Below are positions 1 to 7,877 of a stretch of DNA of 43,174 nucleotides, in pieces. This DNA is from Ponticaulis sp. Its GTDB lineage: Bacteria; Pseudomonadota; Alphaproteobacteria; Caulobacterales; Hyphomonadaceae. The notes under the pieces are model-generated. The model was not told where the DNA came from. It saw nothing but the letters and a program-made list of their open reading frames with translations, and ran no database searches. The position numbers were made by a program, and so were the translations under genes. Each line of letters begins with the position of its first letter. Positions within the stretch are counted from its first letter, which is position 1. The stretch spans positions 1 through 43,174 of the forward strand of contig PBNO01000018.1 in assembly GCA_002723155.1 (NCBI GenBank), read 5' to 3'.

Positions 1-368
<368 letters not shown>

Positions 369-455
369 GCCGCTCATGCGTGTTGGTGAGTATATCTCAC
401 CCAAAATATGCGTCTCTCAGACAACTAATATATACGTTCAGCATTCTTTTTTGCC

Positions 456-573
456 GACCTGGTGGTTATGGCGGGGGTTCCCCACCCGATCCCATCCCGA
501 ACTCGGCCGTTAAGTCCCCCTGCGCCAATGGTACTGCGTCTCAAGACGTGGGAGAGTAGGTCGCTGCCGGGTC
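456..573 (+). rRNA. rrf: 5S ribosomal RNA
   Basis: The sequence reads as a complete 5S rRNA of about 118 nt. The terminal helix pairs GACCTGG at 456-462 with CCGGGTC at 567-573. The conserved internal block around 487-505 (CGATCCCATCCCGAACTCGG) and the GGGAGAGTAGGTC segment near 550-562 are present. It lies about 88 nt after the 23S end, in an AT-rich spacer expected to carry processing sites. Confidence 0.95.
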
Positions 574-684
574 CGCAAAGAAGAATGGTGCACCATTAGT
601 CAGCAGGAAACTCAAACCCTTCTATCAATACGACTTCACCCTCGGGTGTAACAAAATCCGCATCGACACCCGTCCTTGCGGTTT

Positions 685-710
685 TTTTGTCTCTAAACCA
701 AGAGACAAAA
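685..710 (+). repeat. Perfect 10-bp inverted repeat before tRNA-fMet
   Basis: TTTTGTCTCT at 685-694 and AGAGACAAAA at 701-710 are perfect inverted copies with a 6-nt loop, ending 8 nt before the tRNA. The 5' arm overlaps a T-run that follows a weaker GC hairpin (CCGCA at 658-662 with TGCGG at 678-682). It may be a processing structure separating 5S from tRNA-fMet or a leaky attenuator in the rrn transcript. The pairing is seen; the role is inference. Confidence 0.6.
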
Positions 711-718
711 CACAGTGA

Positions 719-795
<77 letters not shown>

Positions 796-803
796 AACAT
801 AGA

Positions 804-834
804 CGCCCTCGTCGAAAGACGGGGGCGTTCTTGT
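804..834 (+). terminator. Intrinsic terminator of the rrn/tRNA-fMet transcript
   Basis: CGCCCTCGTC (804-813), a GAAA tetraloop and GACGGGGGCG (818-827) form a 10-bp stem containing one G-T pair. It is followed by the T-rich TTCTTGTT. Confidence 0.85.
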
Positions 835-865
835 TGCCTTACGCAGAAGCTGCAAAGGTGAAGTA

Positions 866-1717
866 TCAGTCTTGGCCAGTGAGCTGTTTCCACTGTGCGA
901 CTAGTTTGCGGGCCTGCTTCTCGTGAGGTGCGTCGACCATCTTCCCGTCGATCTGAAGTGCGCCAGCGTCGGGATTCTGCTGAAAAGCCTCGATGATCTT
1001 CATTGCATGCGCAATCTCATCATCTGATGGCGTAAATGCGTCGTTGATGATCTGGCACTGGGACGGGTGGATCGCCATCATCGCAGTAAATCCGTCGCGT
1101 CGGGCGCGCGCAGCATACGCGGTGAGGCCGTCTATATCTTTGATATCAGGATATACCGTCTCGACGGCTTTAACGCCTGCTGCGTGGGCTGCGAAGAGAG
1201 CAACGCTACGCACCCATTCGAAAGGTGGCGTGTAGCTCCCATCAGTCTCACGTGAGCTGGACGCTCCGATTGTCGCTGGAAGATCCTCTGCGCCCCAGGT
1301 GAGACCGCACAGGCTTGAGCTAACATCTTCATACGTATCCAGTTTGAACAGCGCACGTGGCGTTTCTGTTGCGATCGGGAGGACGGGGACAGGGGAGTCG
1401 CCCATCGCATCCGTCAGATTGAGGACGTCTTTCGCGCCATCGGCTTTGGGAAGGACAATGCCGTCCGGCTTCGCCTTGAGCACATCAGGAAGGTCGGTCT
1501 CAAGCCCACCAGCAGGAATTGGATTGATCCGCACAAAGACCGGCTTCGATCGCGGCAGAGAAAGGCTCTCTATAACGGCTTGTCGCGCATCTGCTTTGCG
1601 GGATGGCGCAACCGAATCTTCAAGATCAAGGATCAGGCCATCAGCAGCACTGTCGAGTGCTTTTCGGAAGCGCTCTGGACGATCACCCGGTACGAAGAGC
1701 AGAGAACGAAATTCCAT
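866..1717 (-). CDS. CitE/HpcH-family CoA-ester lyase, probable (R)-HMG-CoA / citramalyl-CoA lyase
   Basis: A 283-aa protein of the CitE/HpcH-HpaI lyase family (TIM barrel, Mg-dependent). Visible hallmarks are the N-terminal RSLLFVPGDRPER, the DLEDSV segment (31-36), RINP (63-66), the Mg-ligand Glu in ATETPRAL (E118), the WGAEDL Asp (D145), and AIHPSQC in the C-terminal part. The open frame extends upstream into the maoC-like gene, but the family-like start is the ATG at 1717, one base after that gene's TGA. It closes an operon with isovaleryl-CoA dehydrogenase and methylcrotonyl-CoA carboxylase that has no classical HMG-CoA lyase. The parallel is M. tuberculosis Rv2498c, which cleaves (R)-HMG-CoA and (S)-citramalyl-CoA. 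That substrate is inferred from context; other malyl-type CoA esters are possible. Confidence 0.85.
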   Translation of the reverse strand: MEFRSLLFVPGDRPERFRKALDSAADGLILDLEDSVAPSRKADARQAVIESLSLPRSKPVFVRINPIPAGGLETDLPDVLKAKPDGIVLPKADGAKDVLNLTDAMGDSPVPVLPIATETPRALFKLDTYEDVSSSLCGLTWGAEDLPATIGASSSRETDGSYTPPFEWVRSVALFAAHAAGVKAVETVYPDIKDIDGLTAYAARARRDGFTAMMAIHPSQCQIINDAFTPSDDEIAHAMKIIEAFQQNPDAGALQIDGKMVDAPHEKQARKLVAQWKQLTGQD

Positions 1718-1718
1718 G

Positions 1719-2171
1719 TCAGTTCGGCTTCTTGTGCAGCAGGGCCATACGAAGGCATTCACAGACGATCTTATCGCCCTGATTGAGCATGATGTGCTTG
1801 AATGTGACGATGCCTGCGGTCGGGCGCGAACGGCTCTCGCGTAGCTCGACAACTTCTGTCTCGCAGCGAAGCGTGTCCCCGATAAAGACCGGATTTGGCA
1901 TAACCAGCTTGTCATAGCCCAGATTGGCAACCAGCGTTCCAAGTGTCGTGTCGCCTACGGTCACGCCAACCATCAGGCCGAATGTGAAAATACCATTCAC
2001 GACAATCTGGCCGAACTCTGTTGATTCAGCATAGGTTTTATCAAGGTGCAGTGGCTGCGGATTATGTGTCAGCGTACACATCATCAGATTGTCGGTTTCT
2101 GTTACTGTGCGGCGCAGATCATGCTGAATACGCTCGCCGACAGTCCATTCGTCGAAATGTTTTCCGGCCAT
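1719..2171 (-). CDS. MaoC-family hot-dog hydratase, probable methylglutaconyl-CoA hydratase
   Basis: A 150-aa single hot-dog-domain protein of the MaoC/R-hydratase family. The active-site region reads THNPQPLHLD at about residues 34-43. This is a variant of the D-x-N-P-x-H hydratase motif that keeps Asn, Pro and His but not the usual GD pair. A C-terminal strand region with FIGDTLRCETEV is also typical. The start ATG at 2171 has GAGG upstream, and the stop of the carboxylase alpha gene is 2 bp before it. No crotonase-type (LiuC) hydratase occurs in the cluster, so this protein is the natural candidate to hydrate 3-methylglutaconyl-CoA to HMG-CoA. M. tuberculosis Rv2499c holds the same place. 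The reaction is inferred from context. Confidence 0.82.
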   Translation of the reverse strand: MAGKHFDEWTVGERIQHDLRRTVTETDNLMMCTLTHNPQPLHLDKTYAESTEFGQIVVNGIFTFGLMVGVTVGDTTLGTLVANLGYDKLVMPNPVFIGDTLRCETEVVELRESRSRPTAGIVTFKHIMLNQGDKIVCECLRMALLHKKPN

Positions 2172-2173
2172 GA

Positions 2174-4078
2174 TTATGCCTCGTCCGTTTTAGGTTCGAT
2201 CGTGACAAGGGCTGCGCCTTCTTCAACCTGATCGTTTTGCGCGACAGAAACTGTCGCGACTATGCCATCATGGCGCGCAGTGAGATTGTGCTCCATCTTC
2301 ATGGCTTCCAGCGTGACGAGCTTTTCGCCTGCTGTCACGCTCTGGCCTTCCGATACGAATAGTCCAATCACTTTACCGGGCATTGGTGAGATGATGGCTC
2401 CATCGCTCGCGCCCGCCGCGCCTTGAGCATCAAATTGCGGCCATGTGATATGATATGGCCAGCCATTCTCGATGAGCAGATAGCCTTCCGGCGTACCGAG
2501 CAGGTTATCTTCAAAATAGTCTTCATCTTCAGAGCGGGTCACAGATACGATTTCACCGTCCACTGAGAACCAGCTTTCGACATCCTGAGCCGCGTTAAGG
2601 CGGAAACCTTCCAGCTGGCTCCATGGATTAAGTGTCGTGCCGGAGAAGCTTACGGGCGCGATTTCCTGCTCCAGATGGAGTGCAACGACGCTGATGCCTT
2701 CTGGCGATGGTGCCGGCTTGTCTGTCAGACGAGCGCCTTCGGCTTCGATGAAGCCTGTGGTGACTTCAGCCTCTGCAAACGCCGGTTCACGAAGGAGCGT
2801 CGTCAGGAAGCCGGCATTATTGCGCACCGGCCATGTCGCTACAGCCCCGCAGGCGCTCGCAAGCGCTTCGCGGGCATCATCGCGCGTTTCACCATAGGCA
2901 ATTAGCTTGGCGATCATAGGGTCATAGAACGGTGAGACTTCGCTTCCCTGATAAACGCCGGTGTCGACGCGGACGAAAGACGGAAGGTCGAGGATTTCAA
3001 GTTTGCCCGTCGAGGGCAGAAAGCCGGTTTCCGGGTTCTCTGCATAGAGGCGGGCTTCCATCGCCCAGCCATCCATCTCGATCTCGTCCTGCTGAAGCGG
3101 CAGAGCTTCACCAGCAGCGACGCGCAACTGCCATTCTACAAGGTCGATGCCTGTGATCTCTTCAGTGACGGGATGCTCCACTTGCAGACGGGTATTCATT
3201 TCCATGAACCATGTCCGGTCTGCAGAGAGTGGCCCCGACCCGTCAGCAATAAACTCCACCGTACCAGCGCCGACGTAGTTCACCGCCTGCGCCGCGCGAA
3301 CCGCGGCTGCGCAAATAGCCTCGCGGGCTTCATGACTCATGCCCGGGGCAGGGGCTTCTTCGATCACTTTCTGGTGGCGACGCTGAAGGGTGCAGTCGCG
3401 CTCGAACAGGTGGACGACATTGCCGTGGGTGTCACCAAACACCTGCACCTCGATATGGCGGGGGTTGGTGATAAATTTTTCCAGCAGAACACGATCATCG
3501 CCGAAGCTTGATTTCGCTTCACGCTGGCAGGAGCCAAGCGCTTCGAGGAAATCTTCGCTGCGTTCGACTTTGCGCATGCCTTTGCCGCCACCGCCAGCGA
3601 CCGCCTTGATCAGCACCGGGTAGCCTATTTTGTCCGCTTCCGATTTCAACGTGTCAGATGACTGATCTTCGCCGAGATACCCCGGCGTTGTTGGCACGCC
3701 TGCATCCTGCATCAGCTTCTTGGCGGCGTCTTTCAAACCCATTGCGTTAATGCTGTCAGGCTTGGGACCAACCCAGATGATACCGGCATCAATAACTGAC
3801 TGAGCGAAGGCTGCGTTCTCTGACAGGAAGCCATAGCCCGGATGGATGGCATCTGCGCCGGTTTGCTTTGCGGCTTCGATGATCTTGCTGCCGATGAGAT
3901 AGCTCTCATTGGCCGGAGCAGGACCGATATGAACGGCTTCGTCCGCTTCCAGAGCGTGGAGAGCATTTGCGTCCGCATCGGAAAAGACGGCAATGGTTCG
4001 GATGCCGAGTTCACGAGCAGTACGAATGACACGGCAGGCAATCTCGCCGCGATTTGCGATTAGAATAGAACTGATCAT
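2174..4078 (-). CDS. liuD: Methylcrotonyl-CoA carboxylase, biotin-containing alpha subunit
   Basis: A 634-aa biotin-dependent acyl-CoA carboxylase alpha chain. It has an N-terminal biotin carboxylase domain (ILIANRGEIACRVIRTA at about 5-21, ATP-grasp glycine loop GGGGKGMRK at 162-170, EMNTRLQVEHPVTE) and a C-terminal biotinyl domain whose AMKM puts the biotinylated Lys at about 594. Adjacent genes for the carboxyltransferase subunit and isovaleryl-CoA dehydrogenase mark it as the methylcrotonyl rather than propionyl enzyme. A second alpha chain at 21638 looks like the propionyl type. It carboxylates biotin for the leucine-derived substrate 3-methylcrotonyl-CoA. The beta-subunit stop lies 4 bp upstream, so the genes are co-transcribed. 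Confidence 0.93.
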   Translation of the reverse strand: MISSILIANRGEIACRVIRTARELGIRTIAVFSDADANALHALEADEAVHIGPAPANESYLIGSKIIEAAKQTGADAIHPGYGFLSENAAFAQSVIDAGIIWVGPKPDSINAMGLKDAAKKLMQDAGVPTTPGYLGEDQSSDTLKSEADKIGYPVLIKAVAGGGGKGMRKVERSEDFLEALGSCQREAKSSFGDDRVLLEKFITNPRHIEVQVFGDTHGNVVHLFERDCTLQRRHQKVIEEAPAPGMSHEAREAICAAAVRAAQAVNYVGAGTVEFIADGSGPLSADRTWFMEMNTRLQVEHPVTEEITGIDLVEWQLRVAAGEALPLQQDEIEMDGWAMEARLYAENPETGFLPSTGKLEILDLPSFVRVDTGVYQGSEVSPFYDPMIAKLIAYGETRDDAREALASACGAVATWPVRNNAGFLTTLLREPAFAEAEVTTGFIEAEGARLTDKPAPSPEGISVVALHLEQEIAPVSFSGTTLNPWSQLEGFRLNAAQDVESWFSVDGEIVSVTRSEDEDYFEDNLLGTPEGYLLIENGWPYHITWPQFDAQGAAGASDGAIISPMPGKVIGLFVSEGQSVTAGEKLVTLEAMKMEHNLTARHDGIVATVSVAQNDQVEEGAALVTIEPKTDEA

Positions 4079-4082
4079 GGCA

Positions 4083-5684
4083 TTACATCCTGAAAATGCC
4101 GAATTGAGCGCGTTCCGGGATCGGCGCGTTCAGCGTTGCAGCGAAGGCGAGGCCGAGCACATCTCGTGTCTGTGCTGGATCGATAATGCCATCATCCCAG
4201 ATGCGGGACGTTGCATACCATGGATTGCCCTCGGTTTCGTATTTCTCGCGGATGGGTGCCTTGAAGTTCTCGGCGTCTTCATCGCTCCATTTGTCCGCAT
4301 CGCGGTGTACCGTTGCCAGGACGCTGGCCGCCTGTTCGCCGCCCATAACGGAGATGCGGCTGTTCGGCCATGAGAAGAGGAAGCGTGGCTCGTAGGCGCG
4401 TCCGGCCATACCGTAATTACCTGCGCCGAAACTGCCACCAATCAGAACGGTGATTTTCGGAACCTGTGCTGTGGAGACCGCTGTCACCAGCTTGGCACCG
4501 TGCTTGGCAATGCCTTCTGCCTCATACTTACCGCCCACCATGAAGCCGGAAATGTTTTGCAGGAAGAGAAGCGGAATGCGTCGCTGGCAGGCGAGCTCGA
4601 TGAAGTGCGCGCCTTTCTGTGCGCTCTCTGAATAGAGGACGCCGTTATTGCCGAGAATGGCGACGGGCATACCCCAGATATGGGCAAACCCACATACGAG
4701 CGTGCTGCCATAATTGGCTTTGAATTCGTGAAACTCCGAACCGTCTACCAGACGTGCAATGATCTCCTTCACGTCCATCTGCATGCGCAAATCAGTCGGG
4801 ATAAGGCTGTAGAGATCCTCTGCCGGATAAAGCGGCGCATTGCCCTGCTTCATGTTGAGGCCAGGATCAGCAGCTGGCGGCAGGGTCGCAATAATGCTGC
4901 GCACAATTGAGAGCGCGTGCTCATCGTTTTCTGCCACATGGTCGACTACACCGGACTTAGAACCGTGGAGGTCGCCGCCGCCAAGGTCTTCAGCGGAGAT
5001 TTCTTCGCCTGTAGCGGCTTTCACCAAAGGCGGGCCAGCAAGGAAGATTGTGCCTTGATTGCGTACGATCACGGTCTCGTCCGACATGGCCGGCACATAA
5101 GCGCCACCCGCCGTACAGCTACCCATTACGCAGGCAATCTGCGGAATGCCTTTGGCCGACATATTGGCCTGATTGAAGAAGATGCGGCCGAAATGGTCCT
5201 TGTCCGGGAAGACTTCATCCTGATGGGGCAGGTTCGCGCCACCGGAGTCGACGAGGTAGATGCAAGGCAGGCGGTTCTGCAGCGCGATTTCCTGTGCGCG
5301 CAAATGCTTCTTCACCGTCATCGGATAGTAAGTGCCGCCCTTAACCGTCGCATCATTGGCGACGATCATGACGGGGCGTTCGTGGACCTGACCTATGCCT
5401 GTGATAATGCCAGCGCCCGGAATATCCTCGCCATAAAGGCCATTCGCGGCAAGCTGGGAAAGCTCCAGAAACGGGGCGCGTGGATCAAGCAGATGACGTA
5501 CACGGTCGCGCGGTAAAAGTTTGCCGCGTGATGTATGGCGCGCGCGGGATTTTTCATTCCCGCCGAGTGCCGCCTGCGCGACATCTGCTTTCAGTCGATC
5601 AACGAGAGACCGGTTAGCTGCTGCGAAGGTTTTCGCATCATTGCTATCCGGCAGGAGTTTGGTTTTCAGTTTCGGCGTACTCAT
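4083..5684 (-). CDS. liuB: Methylcrotonyl-CoA carboxylase, carboxyltransferase beta subunit
   Basis: A 533-aa acyl-CoA carboxyltransferase, the normal length for MCC-beta. The N half carries ARERV-like [16 protein letters not shown] and the oxyanion region [18 protein letters not shown]. The C half carries [39 protein letters not shown] and [15 protein letters not shown], which are characteristic of MCC-beta and geranyl-CoA carboxylase beta. It transfers carboxyl from biotin to 3-methylcrotonyl-CoA, giving 3-methylglutaconyl-CoA. Its ATG overlaps the TGA of the upstream isovaleryl-CoA dehydrogenase gene by 4 bp (ATGA), a sign of translational coupling. A geranyl-CoA role is possible but no other terpene gene is nearby. 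Confidence 0.94.
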   Translation of the reverse strand: MSTPKLKTKLLPDSNDAKTFAAANRSLVDRLKADVAQAALGGNEKSRARHTSRGKLLPRDRVRHLLDPRAPFLELSQLAANGLYGEDIPGAGIITGIGQVHERPVMIVANDATVKGGTYYPMTVKKHLRAQEIALQNRLPCIYLVDSGGANLPHQDEVFPDKDHFGRIFFNQANMSAKGIPQIACVMGSCTAGGAYVPAMSDETVIVRNQGTIFLAGPPLVKAATGEEISAEDLGGGDLHGSKSGVVDHVAENDEHALSIVRSIIATLPPAADPGLNMKQGNAPLYPAEDLYSLIPTDLRMQMDVKEIIARLVDGSEFHEFKANYGSTLVCGFAHIWGMPVAILGNNGVLYSESAQKGAHFIELACQRRIPLLFLQNISGFMVGGKYEAEGIAKHGAKLVTAVSTAQVPKITVLIGGSFGAGNYGMAGRAYEPRFLFSWPNSRISVMGGEQAASVLATVHRDADKWSDEDAENFKAPIREKYETEGNPWYATSRIWDDGIIDPAQTRDVLGLAFAATLNAPIPERAQFGIFRM

Positions 5685-6832
5685 CCTTTCATCAGCTCCC
5701 GTCCGATGAGGAAGCGACGGATCTCGTTCGTGCCCGCGCCAATGTCATAGAGTTTCGCGTCACGCAGAAGGCGTTCGACGGGCCATTCTTTTGTGTAGCC
5801 TGCGCCGCCAAGAGCCTGAATAGCTTCAAGGGAACACTTCACTGCGTTCTCGCTCGACATCAGGATTGCACCCGCTGCGTCAAACCTCGTCGTCTGGTCA
5901 TTGTCGCAGGCTTTGGCGACTGCATAGACGTAGGCGCGCGAGGAGTTCAGCGCGACATACATGTCGGCGATCTTCGCCTGCATGAGTTGGAAGTCACCAA
6001 TTGGGCGCCCGAATTGCTTGCGCTCGCGAATATAAGGCAGGACGGTATCAATGCAGGCCTGCATGATGCCAAGCGGGCCCCCGGACAGAACCGAACGCTC
6101 ATAGTCGAGGCCACTCATCAGGATCGCAGCGCCCTGACCCTCTTCGCCCATTACATTTTCGTCCGGCACGAAGCAGTCTTCAAAGACCAGCTCGCCCGTG
6201 TAGGAGCCGCGCATGCCCATCTTATCGAGCTTGCGAGCACAGGAAAAGCCTTTGAAGTCCTTCTCAACCAGGAAGGCTGTCACGCTCTTAGAACCGGCGT
6301 CCGGATCGGTCTTAGCGTAGATGACCAGTGTATCCGCGATCGGACCATTCGTGATCCAGAACTTGGTGCCGTTCAGAACATATCCGCCGTCAGCTTTCTT
6401 TGCGCGCAGGCTCATGCTCATCACGTCAGAGCCGGATCCGGCTTCAGACATCGCGAGTGCGCCGACATGCTCACCCGAGATCAGTTTTGGAAGATATTTT
6501 GCCTTCTGAGCTGGCGTGCCCCAGCGACGGATCTGGTTCACACATAAGTTGGAGTGCGCACCATAAGAGAGACCGATAGAGGCGGAGGCACGGGAAATTT
6601 CTTCCATAGCCACGACGTGTTCCAGATAGCCGAGGCCTAGCCCGCCATCTTCTTCTTCCACGGTAATGCCGTGCAGGCCGAGTTCGCCCATCTCCGTCCA
6701 TACCCAACGCGGGCATTCGTCGGTGCTGTCGATCTCGGCTGCGATAGGGGCTAGCCTGTCGCGCGCAAAACGCTCGCAGGTCTCGCGGAGCATGTCCGCT
6801 GTTTCACCAAGTGAGAAATCGAGGCCGCTCAT
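5681..6832 (-). CDS. liuA: Isovaleryl-CoA dehydrogenase
   Basis: A 383-aa flavoprotein acyl-CoA dehydrogenase and first gene of the leucine/isovalerate operon. The catalytic base sits in [15 protein letters not shown] (E245), the isovaleryl-type position (human E254), rather than in the C-terminal YEGT position of short- and medium-chain enzymes. Other signatures are [29 protein letters not shown] and the end [16 protein letters not shown]. The frame opens 14 codons upstream, but the ATG at 6832 ([10 protein letters not shown]) is preferred. It matches the family N-terminus and has AGGGAG about 11 nt upstream. It oxidises isovaleryl-CoA to 3-methylcrotonyl-CoA, passing electrons to ETF. Confidence 0.95.
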   Translation of the reverse strand: MSGLDFSLGETADMLRETCERFARDRLAPIAAEIDSTDECPRWVWTEMGELGLHGITVEEEDGGLGLGYLEHVVAMEEISRASASIGLSYGAHSNLCVNQIRRWGTPAQKAKYLPKLISGEHVGALAMSEAGSGSDVMSMSLRAKKADGGYVLNGTKFWITNGPIADTLVIYAKTDPDAGSKSVTAFLVEKDFKGFSCARKLDKMGMRGSYTGELVFEDCFVPDENVMGEEGQGAAILMSGLDYERSVLSGGPLGIMQACIDTVLPYIRERKQFGRPIGDFQLMQAKIADMYVALNSSRAYVYAVAKACDNDQTTRFDAAGAILMSSENAVKCSLEAIQALGGAGYTKEWPVERLLRDAKLYDIGAGTNEIRRFLIGRELMKG

Positions 6833-6905
6833 CTGTTCAGTCTCCCTAACTGTATTTTTCGCGGATTTTAGCAAAACACGTTGAATAGATGAAATTGAAA
6901 AACTT

Positions 6906-6934
6906 TTGCCTTAGATATAGGTCCTGTCTATAAA
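6906..6934 (+). promoter_or_regulatory. Putative lysR promoter with overlapping LysR-type box
   Basis: TTGCCT (6906-6911), a 17-bp spacer and TATAAA (6929-6934) resemble a sigma-70-type promoter for the plus-strand lysR gene. Inside it, TATAG-N7-CTATA (6916-6932) is a perfect 5-bp inverted repeat with the T-N11-A core that LysR-type regulators bind. A start site near 6941 would leave only about six untranslated bases before the ATG at 6947, which lacks a clear ribosome-binding site. The overlap suggests autorepression plus control of the divergent leucine operon. Sequence pattern seen; function inferred. Confidence 0.55.
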
Positions 6935-6946
6935 TAGGATCGTCCG

Positions 6947-7828
6947 ATGATCGACCGCTATCTTATTCGCTACTTCCTCGCTGTCGTGGATCAGGGCTCG
7001 TTTTCACGGGCATCACGGCAAGCGAACGTGTCTCAGCCTACGCTGTCTGTCGGCATTGCCAAGCTTGAAAGCCTTCTGGGGGAAACCCTGTTTGAACGGT
7101 CTACGCGACGTATCAGTCTGACGAGTGCAGGCGCGCGATTTCTGCCGCATGCACGGCGGATTGAAAGCGAGTTCAATCAGGCAGCCATTTCAGTCAGGTC
7201 CGAAGGTGCACCAGAAGTCACGCGGCTCGGAATCCTCTCTACGATCCCCGCGAGGCTGGTCGGTCAGGCATTCGGGCGACTGCACCTCTCCAATCCGACA
7301 CTTCGGATCGAGATCGTGGAGGGTTCTGAGAAGGAGCTTTCCAATGCGCTTGCACGAAGACGGATTGATGCAGCGCTCACCGTGGTGGGGCGCGGCGGCG
7401 AACGGTATGTCGAGCAGCATCTTTATCGCGAGCCCTACCATATGGCGCTGATGCCGGAGCACCCTGCGGCAGGCCATGACGTCGTAACCGTCGAGGATGT
7501 CGCTGAAAGCGTCATGATGGTTCGACGCCATTGTGAGGCGCTTTCAGAGACCAGCCGGTTTTTCACTGAGCAGGGCGTCCGGCCGTTTTTCTCTTTCCGG
7601 TCATCGAATGATGAGCGCGTGATGGAGATGGTGGCATGTGGGCTCGGAATCACAATCATGCCAGCCAGCTATGAGTCGTCAGGCATCGTGCTTCGCCCCC
7701 TCAAAGGGTTCGCCGTTGAACGCCAGATTGGTCTTGTTTTTCGTACGGAAGAGGAGGCGGGTCAGCTTCCGCCGGATGTGGAAGAAGGGGTGAGACTGCT
7801 CGCCCGACATGTTGAAAGTCGCACATAA
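6947..7828 (+). CDS. LysR-family transcriptional regulator
   Basis: A 293-aa LysR-type regulator of standard length. The N-terminal winged helix-turn-helix (about residues 5-62) includes FLAVVDQGSFSRASRQANVSQPTLS and LFERSTRRISLTSAG. The rest (about 88-290) is a periplasmic-binding-fold co-inducer domain. It is divergent from the leucine operon across 114 bp that hold a T-N11-A palindrome, so it most likely controls isovalerate/leucine catabolism. Known liu operons in other proteobacteria are usually controlled by MerR-type LiuR or TetR-type LiuQ, so a LysR regulator is less common. The inducer cannot be read from sequence; an operon CoA ester is a reasonable guess. Confidence 0.93.
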   Translation: MIDRYLIRYFLAVVDQGSFSRASRQANVSQPTLSVGIAKLESLLGETLFERSTRRISLTSAGARFLPHARRIESEFNQAAISVRSEGAPEVTRLGILSTIPARLVGQAFGRLHLSNPTLRIEIVEGSEKELSNALARRRIDAALTVVGRGGERYVEQHLYREPYHMALMPEHPAAGHDVVTVEDVAESVMMVRRHCEALSETSRFFTEQGVRPFFSFRSSNDERVMEMVACGLGITIMPASYESSGIVLRPLKGFAVERQIGLVFRTEEEAGQLPPDVEEGVRLLARHVESRT

Positions 7829-7856
7829 AAAAGCCCCCGATAGCGGGGGCTTTTCT
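7829..7856. terminator. Bidirectional terminator between lysR and the M14 peptidase gene
   Basis: AAAAGCCCCC (7829-7838), loop GATAGC and GGGGGCTTTT (7845-7854) form a perfect 10-bp stem. It has A's on one side and T's on the other, so it can serve both convergent genes. It begins directly after the lysR stop codon. Confidence 0.9.
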
Positions 7857-7877
7857 GTTTGAGGTTTTGGCGTTTGC

